From the NCBI RefSeq assembly GCF_007830615.1, contig NZ_VLLI01000004.1:310001-374000 (forward strand): DNA of 64,000 nucleotides. Direction: 5' to 3'. The position numbers and the translations under genes are program-made. Under the pieces are notes generated by a model. That model was not told where the DNA came from, did not search any database, and saw only the letters and a program-made list of their open reading frames with translations. This DNA is from Mucilaginibacter frigoritolerans (GTDB lineage Bacteria; Bacteroidota; Bacteroidia; Sphingobacteriales; Sphingobacteriaceae). Below are positions 53,950 through 61,011 of the stretch, piece after piece (positions within the stretch are counted from its first letter, which is position 1; every line of letters begins with the position of its first letter).

Positions 53950-54022
53950 TGATCCCGCTGGGATTCGAACCCAGGACCCCAACATTAAAAGTGTTATGCT
54001 CTACCAGCTGAGCTACGGAATC
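53950..54022 (-). tRNA. tRNA-Lys (anticodon UUU)
   Basis: 73 bases on the minus strand. The acceptor stem GATTCCG pairs with CGGGATC (one G-U), the D arm is GCTC-AGCTGGTA-GAGC, the anticodon loop CTTTTAA gives UUU, and the T arm is CTGGG-TTCGAAT-CCCAG. The CCA end is not encoded. A consensus promoter lies 30 bases upstream and a terminator downstream, so it is transcribed alone. Confidence 0.97.
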
Positions 54023-54051
54023 GTACTTTATCCCTTTTGTTTAAAGTGGTG

Positions 54052-54083
54052 CAAATATAGGACTATTATGTATTGTGTGCAAA
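54052..54083 (-). promoter_or_regulatory. Promoter of tRNA-Lys
   Basis: On the minus strand TTTG (54083-54080), 20 bases, then TATATTTG (54059-54052). This is a full match to the Bacteroidota sigma-A promoter TTTG-N19-21-TAnnTTTG and serves as the local reference for judging weaker promoters in the window. Confidence 0.8.
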
Positions 54084-54134
54084 CTTTATTTTAATTTATT
54101 TTTAAGGGATTTTAAGCGCTTCATTGCCAGTAAA

Positions 54135-55160
54135 CTACAGTTTTAATATGCCTGTTTTTCCGCCATTCCCAGCTAAAAGAACCAATTTTCCGTGTTTGGC
54201 TTTGCCACAAACGTTAAAACTTGTATCATCAATTTTTAGCCATGTTTTACCTCCATCCATTGTAATATTGCTGCCGGCAGTACCTGTCGAGATAAAAATA
54301 GCTACTCCTACATGTTCCACACATGATTGAAAACTAGCCGGGCTTTGCTTAGGGGAAATAAATTTGCTGCTATTATTTAAAGTGTAACAAGCCACTGAGT
54401 CTGAGCGTTTATCGTTTGCATAATCACCACCAACAAAAACTTCAGTTGAACCATTCATCGCAACAGAAAATGCTCCCTGACTTGCTTTTTGATGTGGAAA
54501 AGGTAGCTTTTTTTTCTGCCAGCTATCTGCTGAACTGCCTTTTGTTATTAAAGTTAATTCGGAACTTGCAAATCCTCCACTGGCTATTGTCAGTTTATCT
54601 TTGCTAACTCTTAAACATGTGCCGCTTGCCGCAAAAGCAGCTTCACCTGGTAAAGCATCCGGTCGGTTTTTGAATAAGTTCCAGGTTTCGCCACCATCTT
54701 TAGTTTCCATTATAAGGAATTTGCCGTCTATAGGATCTCCAAGTATGTAGCCGTGTAAGTGATCAGCAAAACCCATCGCATCAAAAAAATAACTGGTATC
54801 GGCGTTTTTGTATTTTACCTGCCAGTTAGCCCCACCATCAGTAGTTTTTAATACCAATGCGGGCGTACCCGAACTCATTATAATGGCCTCTTTATCTGAA
54901 AATGCTTCAATTGCTCTGAAGTCAGCTTTTTCAAAGCCTTTTACCTGCTGCCAATCCCAGCTTTTTCCGCCGTTATGGGTAATGACTACAGTGCCTTTAC
55001 TGCCGCTTATCCAGGCAAGGCTATCGTTAATAACAGACATGCCTCGAATGCTGGACGGTTGTTTGCCCTGCTGAATATTAACAATGGTTTGTGCACTTAA
55101 AAAATTTGCAACAAGCAAGATGCCTGATAGGAGAAGAGTAGTTTTTAATTTATTGATCAT
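54135..55160 (-). CDS. Secreted BNR/Ycf48-like beta-propeller protein
   Basis: 341 residues from ATG 55160 (MINKLKTTLLLSGILLVANF, signal peptide); a TTG six codons upstream would spoil the signal. Repeated BNR/Asp-box-like blades are visible: VVITHNGGKSWDWQQV, VLKTTDGGANWQVKYK, IMETKDGGETWNLFKN, ITMDGGKTWLKID. Such propellers occur in photosystem assembly factor Ycf48 and in many secreted bacterial proteins annotated as oxidoreductases without evidence. No sialidase catalytic set is seen. The start overlaps the stop of the DUF2147 gene as TAATG, so the two are coupled. Confidence 0.82.
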   Translation of the reverse strand: MINKLKTTLLLSGILLVANFLSAQTIVNIQQGKQPSSIRGMSVINDSLAWISGSKGTVVITHNGGKSWDWQQVKGFEKADFRAIEAFSDKEAIIMSSGTPALVLKTTDGGANWQVKYKNADTSYFFDAMGFADHLHGYILGDPIDGKFLIMETKDGGETWNLFKNRPDALPGEAAFAASGTCLRVSKDKLTIASGGFASSELTLITKGSSADSWQKKKLPFPHQKASQGAFSVAMNGSTEVFVGGDYANDKRSDSVACYTLNNSSKFISPKQSPASFQSCVEHVGVAIFISTGTAGSNITMDGGKTWLKIDDTSFNVCGKAKHGKLVLLAGNGGKTGILKL

Positions 55161-55594
55161 TATTTTACACGTTTCCAAACTTCTGTGCGGCCAAATAGCG
55201 AGATGCCTACGTAACCGCGTATTTTTAGCGACTCACCTTCGAGCGTCATTTTACAACTATAGGTTTTTCCGCTTTTAGGATCGTAAATGGTACCATCCTC
55301 GTAAACATCCTCCCCGTTAAAGGTAAAATCCTGCAAAAGTTCCAGTCCCAGTTCCGGGCGCGATTGTAAGGCTTTATCAGGGTTTTTGATATCTGTTTTA
55401 GGTTTGCCGTCGCGGTCCGGAATTTTCAGCCAAACCAGTTTGCCATAAAACTTGTTATCCTTTTTGTAAATCAAAACCTGACCTTCGCCACTCGGGTTGA
55501 TCCATTTCCCTAAAATATTATCAGCCTTTTGTGCCGATGCCGCAAGGCAAAATGATATTGCCATTAGCAGGGTGATGCTTAATTTCTTTAACAT
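55160..55594 (-). CDS. DUF2147-family secreted protein
   Basis: 144 residues. A signal peptide (SITLLMAISFCLAASAQ) is followed by the family core: ILGKWINPSGEGQVLIYKKDNKFYGKLVWL, parted here only by name, and later VYEDGTIYDPKSGKTYSCKMTLEG, GYVGISLFGRTEVWKRV. DUF2147 proteins form a small lipocalin-like barrel of unknown function in the periplasm. It is the first gene of a two-gene unit with the BNR-repeat protein through a TAATG overlap. Confidence 0.88.
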   Translation of the reverse strand: MLKKLSITLLMAISFCLAASAQKADNILGKWINPSGEGQVLIYKKDNKFYGKLVWLKIPDRDGKPKTDIKNPDKALQSRPELGLELLQDFTFNGEDVYEDGTIYDPKSGKTYSCKMTLEGESLKIRGYVGISLFGRTEVWKRVK

Positions 55595-55692
55595 AATCAG
55601 ATAATTGGTTTGTGAATTTACCCTTTATATCGATTTTTACAAAGTTCTGTACCGAAATTTAATTTATTGCCCGCCATTTTCCCCGAAACGAT

Positions 55693-55700
55693 TATATTTG
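55693..55700 (+). promoter_or_regulatory. -7 element of the tRNA-Leu promoter
   Basis: TATATTTG, the same sequence as in the tRNA-Lys promoter, 48 bases ahead of tRNA-Leu(CAG). A TTG at 55667-55669 is a loose -33 candidate with slightly long spacing. Confidence 0.6.
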
Positions 55701-55747
55701 CAACCTTGTTATAAATTAATCTGCTAAAGAACAATTTGTGCAACAAT

Positions 55748-55831
55748 GCCCGGATGGCGAAATTGGTAAACGTTGCGGTCTCAGAAGCCGTTGAGAATTG
55801 TCTCTTGAGAGTTCGAGTCTCTCTTCGGGCA
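55748..55831 (+). tRNA. tRNA-Leu (anticodon CAG)
   Basis: 84 bases with a long variable arm. Acceptor GCCCGGA pairs with TTCGGGC, the anticodon stem GCGGT/GCCGT holds loop CTCAGAA (anticodon CAG), the variable arm is TTGAGAATTGTCTCTTGAG-like, and the T arm AGAGTTCGAGTCTCT is complete. No CCA is encoded. It is followed 94 bases later by a second tRNA-Leu, probably on the same transcript. Confidence 0.94.
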
Positions 55832-55854
55832 CATCCATTTTAGATTTGGGAAAT

Positions 55855-55912
55855 GAGATATTAGGTGTGAGATTAAAGTTAAATTGATTTCATGTCTCAA
55901 ATCTAATATCTC
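55855..55912. repeat. Inverted repeat between the two tRNA-Leu genes
   Basis: GAGATATTAG (55855-55864) pairs with CTAATATCTC (55903-55912) and TGAGA (55868-55872) with TCTCA (55895-55899), with 3-base internal loops. TGAGAT/ATTTG-rich hairpins of this style look like dispersed intergenic repeats, but no second copy is in this window. It may be an RNA processing site. Confidence 0.6.
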
Positions 55913-55925
55913 ACTTCTCTTTAAA

Positions 55926-56009
55926 GCCCAGGTGGCGAAATTGGTAGACGCACCATCTTGAGGGGGTGGCATTCGTAAGGATGTGGCGGTTCGAATCCGC
56001 TCCTGGGCA
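55926..56009 (+). tRNA. tRNA-Leu (anticodon GAG)
   Basis: 84 bases. Acceptor GCCCAGG pairs perfectly with CCTGGGC, the anticodon stem CCATC/GGTGG holds loop TTGAGGG (anticodon GAG), the variable arm is CATTCGTAAGGATG and the T arm GCGGTTCGAATCCGC. No CCA is encoded. The phage-like remnant begins 18 bases beyond its 3' end, which makes it the likely former integration site. Confidence 0.95.
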
Positions 56010-56026
56010 CATCTCTCCTTGTTTAA

Positions 56027-56479
56027 TTAAGCAGCAGTTTTGTAGTCATTTTGATAGTACCATTCTAAAATGGACACGCCATCGGCCCAGGTTAATTTGC
56101 CGTTTGAGGCAACCTGTGCAATAAATATGGATAGATTGTGCAAAAATGCACTCTTAACATCACCATCCAATCCTTGCAATACCTGTATGGCGCAGGCAGT
56201 AATTTGTTGCGGATCTGTTAGGCTGCTACAGCTGTCGGCCAGTTTAAGTTCGGTTAATACAGTTGGCAGTTTGGCTCTCAGCCAGTTTTTTATGTCGTCG
56301 TCAATATCGCCGGGGATAATTGCGGTAAGCACATCCGCAGCTGGCGAGTCAACAAAGGCTTTAATATTTTCTGTTATCAGCACACCAATGTGAATGGCGG
56401 TTTTTAATTCTGTTGGGATGTTTTCAAATAGGGTTTTAACATCGGCCCATATTTTTTCGATAAAGGTTTTTAAACTCAT
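56027..56479 (-). CDS. Uncharacterised helical protein, possibly phage-derived
   Basis: 150 residues, mostly helical, with no signal peptide (SLKTFIEKIWADVKTLFENI). Conserved-looking points are PGDIDDDIKNWLRAKLP, a pair of cysteines in ADSCSSLTDPQQITACAIQVL, and a final NGKLTWADGVSILEWYYQND. I do not recognise the family. The neighbours are a holin-like protein and a lysozyme fragment on the same strand, 32 bases and about 1.5 kb upstream, so it may belong to a lysis or tail module. It ends 18 bases after tRNA-Leu(GAG), in convergent orientation. Confidence 0.65.
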   Translation of the reverse strand: MSLKTFIEKIWADVKTLFENIPTELKTAIHIGVLITENIKAFVDSPAADVLTAIIPGDIDDDIKNWLRAKLPTVLTELKLADSCSSLTDPQQITACAIQVLQGLDGDVKSAFLHNLSIFIAQVASNGKLTWADGVSILEWYYQNDYKTAA

Positions 56480-56511
56480 TTGTGTTTTTAAATTTTATGA
56501 TTTAGATTTTA

Positions 56512-56835
56512 TTATTTAGCAGCAACCGCACTTAATAGTACAGTGCCTGTTGTTTTTAATGCAGATGGGTTTTTGTTCGGTGATGTATTTGCAGTACAGA
56601 TTTTAATCTCATCTACTTGTTTCTGCAATAGCGATACTTCATCCTCCAGAACCTTTATGCGGATATTATTAATCCTTGATTCTGTTTCCTGGCTATTCTT
56701 GATGGCATGTATATCATCTTTCAGTCCAAAATAGGTTGTCATTACCGATGCTACAATACTTGCCGTGCTCATAATGGTAACCACCAGATTTTTTACCGTT
56801 ATGCCTTTTAGTTCCCGGTGTTCAATAGTTGTCAT
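56512..56835 (-). CDS. Small membrane protein with coiled coil, holin- or spanin-like
   Basis: 107 residues from ATG 56835 (MTTIEHRELKGITVKNL); a longer frame to 56925 would overlap the divergent acyltransferase and adds low-complexity sequence. One transmembrane helix (LVVTIMSTASIVASVMTTYFG) near residues 18-38 is followed by a coiled coil (NNIRIKVLEDEVSLLQKQVDEIK). Small proteins of this shape next to endolysins in Bacteroidota prophages are usually holin-like or spanin-like. That role is an inference from layout only. Confidence 0.6.
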   Translation of the reverse strand: MTTIEHRELKGITVKNLVVTIMSTASIVASVMTTYFGLKDDIHAIKNSQETESRINNIRIKVLEDEVSLLQKQVDEIKICTANTSPNKNPSALKTTGTVLLSAVAAK

Positions 56836-56903
56836 GTTGTTGGTGTTAATTTTAACAGTGACTGATCTGTTATTTTTTATATTATTGCAAAGGGTAATGC
56901 AGA

Positions 56904-57989
56904 ATGGAGCGTATTCAATATCCAAAAGCTAAAGGCGATATGAAAGTATTAGAAGGTATACTAAAAAGAGATAATAATAATTTTGACCTGATACGCCTTA
57001 TTGCTGCTTTAATGGTGGTTTATTTTCACACCTTTTACTTGTTTAAAGATAGCAGCCATTATGACCACGGCTCATCTTTGCTAAAAGGCGATTCAATTGG
57101 CGGTTTGGCCGTTTATATATTTTTTTTTTTAAGCGGGATGTTTATTACCTCCAGCTATATCAACCTGAAAAATAGTTATGCATTTGTTATAATGCGGATA
57201 TTCAGAATTTGGCCGGCATTAATTGTGTGTATTGTGTTTACCGTTTTTGCTGCCGGCCCCCTAGTATCAAAATATTCAATAAACGCCTACTTTACCTCAA
57301 AAGATACCTGGAATTATTTGATTCATGATATTTTGCTTTACCGGGTTAAGTATACGCTACCGGGTGTATTTGATGCTAACTATTACCCCTCTGCTGTTAA
57401 CGGGTCTATCTGGACATTGCCGCTTGAAATATTATGCTATTTAATGGTATTGCTGATAGGGATAAGCCAGGCTTATAAAAGTAAAATAGCTACTATATTG
57501 ATCTACTCGCTGGTGATTGCATTGTATATTATCAATTTCCATTCAATGCGTGATTATTTGAAGATTCCTTTTCCTTTTTTTGTTGCAGGTAGTCTGTTTT
57601 ATATGTTCAGAAAATATATCCCTGTGGATTACCGCATTTGGATTGCATTGATAGTTATTTATGCTGTTTTCTTTAAGCTGATCCTTTTATATATCCTGCT
57701 GATATACTCGGTGCTTGTTTTAGGATCATCTGCTATTTTTAAGAAAATTAAACTACCCGGTGATTACTCTTACGGCATTTATATTTATGCTTTTTTAGTA
57801 CAACAATTGGTAGCCAATTATATCCCGGAAATATCGCCTTATAAGAGCTTGCTTTTAACCGTGCCTTTAACTGTTTTATTGGCAGTGCTATCATGGCATT
57901 TTGTTGAAAAGCCTTCCATTCAAATTGCAAAAAGAATAACAAAGGAAAAGATACAGCTGCAGCCGGCTGCTTTGCCTTTAAGCAGCTAA
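56904..57989 (+). CDS. Membrane acyltransferase, acyltransferase-3 (OafA/YrhL) family
   Basis: 361 residues, about ten hydrophobic helices; starts at 56904 or 56940 (MKVLEGILKRDNNNF) are both possible. The family signature NFDLIRLIAALMVVYFHTFY with the presumed catalytic His and the AVYIFFFLSGMFITSSY segment are clear. It transfers acyl groups to sugars or glycolipids at the membrane. It lies on the opposite strand inside a phage lysis-like module and overlaps the lysozyme fragment by 12 bases at the 3' ends. It may be a cargo gene, for example altering surface sugars, but that is speculative. Confidence 0.85.
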   Translation: MERIQYPKAKGDMKVLEGILKRDNNNFDLIRLIAALMVVYFHTFYLFKDSSHYDHGSSLLKGDSIGGLAVYIFFFLSGMFITSSYINLKNSYAFVIMRIFRIWPALIVCIVFTVFAAGPLVSKYSINAYFTSKDTWNYLIHDILLYRVKYTLPGVFDANYYPSAVNGSIWTLPLEILCYLMVLLIGISQAYKSKIATILIYSLVIALYIINFHSMRDYLKIPFPFFVAGSLFYMFRKYIPVDYRIWIALIVIYAVFFKLILLYILLIYSVLVLGSSAIFKKIKLPGDYSYGIYIYAFLVQQLVANYIPEISPYKSLLLTVPLTVLLAVLSWHFVEKPSIQIAKRITKEKIQLQPAALPLSS

Positions 57990-58391
57990 GAATAACTGGC
58001 TTTCCTCACGACGGCGTTGAACCAGTGTATCGCAAATTATTTTGTTGCCGGTTTTGGGATCGGTGATTTTATCCCAGGCTAAAAAATGTGCCGCTGCTTC
58101 GGTATAATTTTTTTCGTTGAGCTTTACCAATAAAGTTGAACCCTGCAATGCGCCGGTACCTTCATTGTAGGTGAATGAAACCAAAGCATCGAACTGGTTT
58201 TGTGTTAGCGGAACTTTTACTGCTTGGTTTACGGCATCTTCATATTGACCCATGGTGTTGCGGAAAAGTGCGTCGGCCTGTACTTCGCTAGCTAATTGGT
58301 CGCCAGGTTTTACTTGTTTGCCATCGTGATAGCGGATGGATCCGTAGCCTATGGTCCACACACCGGCATCCCTGCGTTGCCTTTTTACCAA
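57978..58391 (-). pseudogene. GH24 phage-type lysozyme (endolysin), 5'-truncated
   Basis: The frame holds most of a phage lysozyme: RDAGVWTIGYGSIRYHDGKQ (equivalent to T4 D20/T26 region), FDALVSFTYNEGTGALQGST, NEKNYTEAAAHFLAWDK and a C-terminal QRRREESQLFLA. The part that should precede it, with the catalytic Glu (E11 in T4: an ...HFEGL... segment), is absent. Upstream codons read only DCFSVLVKRQR after a TAA at 58407-58409, and the only start in frame is TTG 58391. The enzyme is therefore very likely inactive. The break coincides with the damaged 5' end of the divergent HTH gene. Confidence 0.75.
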
Positions 58392-58838
58392 TACCGAAAA
58401 ACAGTCTTAAAGCCATACAAAAAGGGTTATCCAATTATTCCGCAAACGTTAGGTGAACATATCAAAAAAGTTCGGATGGACAAAGGCTTATTACAAAAGG
58501 AGGTTGCAGAAATTATTAACGTATCCGAAGACACTATCACCTATTGGGAAAATGGCAGGTTCGTTCCTCAGATACAATATTATCCTGCTATTATTTCTTT
58601 TCTTGGATACTATCCGTTTACGCACGAGACAGAAAGCATGGCCGGAAAGTTGAGACAAGTTCGGTATTGTACTGGGTTAAACATTGCAAAATGTGCACAG
58701 CTATTGGGAATTGATATAGATACCGTTAAGCGTTATGAAGCTGGTCGTCCAATAAGAACAGTGGCTATTAAATCAATAATCCACAAGATGTGGCTTGAAC
58801 TTTCGAAATCGCAAAAAACACAATACCGCCAAGATTGA
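58392..58838 (+). CDS. XRE/Cro-like double helix-turn-helix regulator with damaged 5' end
   Basis: The recognisable protein runs KPYKKGYPIIPQTLGEHIKK, then a helix-turn-helix (GLLQKEVAEIINVSEDTITYWENG) and a second one (GLNIAKCAQLLGIDIDTVKRYEAGR). No start codon sits just before it: the frame continues upstream as antisense of the lysozyme to 58296, and the next ATG (58476) lies inside the first helix. A genuine start seems to have been lost where the lysozyme is also cut. It may be expressed as a shorter protein or not at all. Such regulators are common single-gene cargo in Bacteroidota. A good terminator follows. Confidence 0.65.
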   Translation, partial: YRKTVLKPYKKGYPIIPQTLGEHIKKVRMDKGLLQKEVAEIINVSEDTITYWENGRFVPQIQYYPAIISFLGYYPFTHETESMAGKLRQVRYCTGLNIAKCAQLLGIDIDTVKRYEAGRPIRTVAIKSIIHKMWLELSKSQKTQYRQD

Positions 58839-58850
58839 GCGGTATTTTTT
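58822..58850 (+). terminator. Rho-independent terminator of the HTH gene
   Basis: AATACCGC (58822-58829), loop of 9 bases containing the stop codon, GCGGTATT (58839-58846) followed by TTTT. Confidence 0.82.
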
Positions 58851-58904
58851 ATATTTCAATTTAACTCCCTTGTTTTTGCATATTACATTTCAAGAGATCA
58901 ATAT

Positions 58905-58978
58905 AGTGTTGCATGAATTTCTCTTTCTGCAATTGATTGCCTAATTGCAGAATAACGAACATGTAATTCTACAACACT
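58905..58978. repeat. Three-tier nested inverted repeat, possible structured RNA
   Basis: AGTGTTG (58905-58911)/CAACACT (58972-58978), GAATT (58915-58919)/AATTC (58965-58969) and CTGCAATT (58927-58934)/AATTGCAG (58943-58950). All three arm pairs are perfect and correctly nested with short internal loops. It lies in the 292-base gap between the HTH and DUF5808-like genes, where nothing else is recognisable. Confidence 0.5.
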
Positions 58979-59130
58979 TTATCCATATCAATCTATTGAT
59001 TAATAATTGTTGTTTTTCCTATGTGTCTATACAAAATAGTACTCAGAGGCACAAAATCGATTGGTGAATGTCCCCAAATATCAACCCGCACTTTTTATTC
59101 AATACAATCATTTATTGTATCTTTACAGTC

Positions 59131-59340
59131 ATGAATGAGTTTGATATTAATGACCCGAACTATACAAAATGGGGGATATTTTACTTTAATCCAAATGATC
59201 CAAGAGCAATTTGCAGAGTCAGAAATGATAGTAGAACTACTTGGTATACATTTAATTTCGCACACAGAGTTTCTTATTTCTATGCCGCACTTTTATTATT
59301 GGTAATTGCATGTGTAATTATTTACGGCAAGTGGTTCTAA
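59131..59340 (+). CDS. Small DUF5808-like membrane protein
   Basis: 69 residues from ATG 59131 (MNEFDINDPNYTKWGIFYFN); an earlier in-frame ATG at 59068 adds an unrelated stretch. The first half resembles DUF5808 (NYTKWGIFYFNPNDPRAICRVR, then TWYTFNFAHRVSYF), a short domain found in small membrane proteins. The second half is one hydrophobic helix (YAALLLLVIACVIIYGKWF). Function is unknown. Base composition is more A/T-rich than in the core genes of the window, in keeping with an accessory origin. Confidence 0.7.
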   Translation: MNEFDINDPNYTKWGIFYFNPNDPRAICRVRNDSRTTWYTFNFAHRVSYFYAALLLLVIACVIIYGKWF

Positions 59341-59379
59341 AAATGACTACAATTAAATTCTTAAATTATATTTCAATAT

Positions 59380-59457
59380 TTAGTTAGACATTGACCGTTT
59401 TACTATTAATAAGTCGAAGAGAAATACAATATTTCTCTTCGACTTATTAGTTAGACA
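59380..59457. repeat. Pair of 11-bp direct repeats
   Basis: TTAGTTAGACA occurs at 59380-59390 and again at 59447-59457, flanking the perfect inverted repeat in between. This could be the target duplication or scar of a small mobile element. Confidence 0.55.
59407..59449. repeat. Perfect 20-bp inverted repeat
   Basis: TAATAAGTCGAAGAGAAATA (59407-59426) is exactly complementary to 59430-59449, with loop CAA. It follows the DUF5808-like gene by 66 bases and could be its terminator, although the trailing T-tract is missing, or a mobile-element end. Confidence 0.75.
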
Positions 59458-59562
59458 GCCAATTATTACCAACGTATAAACAAGCCATCTGAGTTTTATT
59501 AAACTCAATTTATTAATAGTTATTCATCTACTAAAAAAGTGTCAAAAAGGAATCACCCCAGT

Positions 59563-59780
59563 CTAATTGCCCGAACAATATTTAGCCAAATATTGAGCAG
59601 CGTCTTGATTGTTCATTTTTGCAGCTTTTCTCCAATCAGTACAAGCATTTTTATAAGTTTTTTAAAAATATTCAGCCATACCTCTATTGAGGTAATATGT
59701 CGACTCTGTTGAATCTAATTGAATTGCTTTGTTATAATCTAATAATGCACTATCGGGTCTATCAATGGTATTGGGTTTGT
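59563..59780 (-). pseudogene. TPR-repeat protein fragment with internal stop
   Basis: Translated by hand on the minus strand: DSALLDYNKAIQLDSTES, TYYLNRGMAEYF, stop, then KTYKNACTDWRKAAKM and AAQYLAKYC, ending in TAG at 59563-59565. This is the C-terminal end of a tetratricopeptide protein of a common Bacteroidota type. The internal TAA is at 59662-59664, where relatives have a coding triplet. No start is present upstream, so it is a decayed fragment. Confidence 0.72.
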
Positions 59781-60070
59781 TACTTGAAGTAGTGGATTAA
59801 ATGGGCAATCAATCGAACTAAAGCCTTATAAAGCACATCGAGTATTACTACGCATAATCCTGCACCAAAGATGAGTTGCAGGATATTTTCATATCTACGA
59901 TTTCTGACTGGCATACAAAAAGAACTTAATGGACTTTATTTCCATCCATTATATTCTCTTGTCAGACGGCAAAATAGGGAGGCTGAGGTACGGATTAATG
60001 ATAATAAAAGCTCGAAGCTTCAGTTTTGTAATTGCTGCTGCGCATATCCCTTATTAGAAATAGTCACAAC
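59781..60070. other. Region without a recognisable gene
   Basis: 290 bases between two pseudogenes. Short open frames on the plus strand (from 59871 and 60032) run antisense to or beside the HNH remnant and resemble nothing I know. Probably degenerate accessory DNA. Confidence 0.4.
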
Positions 60071-60675
60071 TTATCGTTTGCAATACTTCCACACGAAGCC
60101 ATTCCATTGTTGGTAAATTCCTTTTGCTACCTGGATAATGGCCTTATCATCAATCTTATTTTGCCGGGACGCTTCTTTAATGCTTGGATATTGCTTGATA
60201 AAGTTGCCATGCAGATCATATTTAGTGGAAAAATTCTTTTTCCAATTGGAACGGTCAGCCGTTTTTAGGATTGATGGCAGTACCCGTCCCTGTGCAATAG
60301 CTCGTAATTGCTTTTCACTTTTAGTCACTAAGGCCAAGTTTTCAGGCCTGTTGTTATAGCCGTCACCGTCACTATTTATTACATACAATCCATTTTTCTT
60401 GTAATCAAGATGCGGGTCGATAAACGTTTTATAAATGAGCCTGCGGGTATTGGCATAGTATTGTTGTTTTCTAAAGTCAGGGTTACCCCTAAGTCAATGG
60501 TGGGTTCTCCGGTCTTCACATTCCTGTTTTTATTGACCTTCTGACTTAATATGCGTCCTGTAACGAATTGCTGATACAAACGTGGATGCGGAATGATACG
60601 GTCAAGAGACTTTATCCTTCCCTTTGTTGAAGCCTGGTAGTATCCTTCAAAACCGGGGATGTCTTTCCATTCTTC
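60071..60675 (-). pseudogene. NUMOD4/HNH homing-type endonuclease, frameshifted
   Basis: Two minus-strand frames join into one protein. The first reads EEWKDIPGFEGYYQASTKGR (a NUMOD4 motif) to about TGEPTIDLGVTL. The second, after a one-base frame change near 60480, reads DFRKQQYYANTRRLIYKTF, then DGDGYNNRPENLALVTKSEK (HNH core) and a NUMOD1-like tail YDLHGNFIKQYPSIKEASRQ to FVWKYCKR. An in-frame TGA (60676-60678) stands directly before EEWKD, so the start is lost as well. Such endonucleases are typical phage or mobile cargo. It is not expected to be active. Confidence 0.78.
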
Positions 60676-61011
60676 TCAGGGAATGTCGATGAGAGACTTA
60701 TTTTGATGAGCAGGTATCTGATCCAAGGCTGAATGTATAGTTCTTTTAAAGCACAAATATCAGGAATACTTTTTTGTTTTAAAGTAGCTATGAAATGCTT
60801 TAATAATCTCATTGCGGTTTGCTTCGCTTAAATTACTAACAGCTTCGATACATCTGTTAGTTTGCTAGCAATTAAGCTCCAAATAATCGCCTAAATTAAA
60901 AAGGATGGCATTTTAGTACCATTCTTTTTAATTGTTTTTAGTGTACGGAATCTTAGTTGCCTTGATTATCATGTTGTTAATTGATTAACAACATGATTGA
61001 TACACTACCCT
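60676..61011. other. Gap downstream of the polysaccharide operon, with a 14-bp palindrome
   Basis: 336 bases with no convincing gene. ATCATGTTGTTAAT (60968-60981) and ATTAACAACATGAT (60984-60997) are perfect inverted arms separated by TG, 15 bases after the MBOAT stop. It could terminate the leftward operon, though a T-tract is lacking, or be a protein-binding palindrome. Confidence 0.55.

Noticed and set aside
54135..55160. Sialidase annotation of the BNR-repeat protein
   Set aside because: Asp-box-like repeats are present but the arginine triad and other sialidase catalytic residues are not visible.
55990..56009. Attachment-site duplication of the tRNA-Leu(GAG) 3' end
   Set aside because: I looked for a second copy of the T-arm/acceptor sequence up to 61000 and found none, so the island border cannot be placed this way.
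58296..58391. N-terminal extension of the HTH protein
   Set aside because: This stretch is the antisense of the conserved GVWTIGYGS region of the lysozyme, so it is not likely to be native coding sequence of the regulator.
60612..60812. Small minus-strand open frame of 66 codons
   Set aside because: It overlaps the NUMOD4 start of the HNH remnant in another frame and resembles nothing known.
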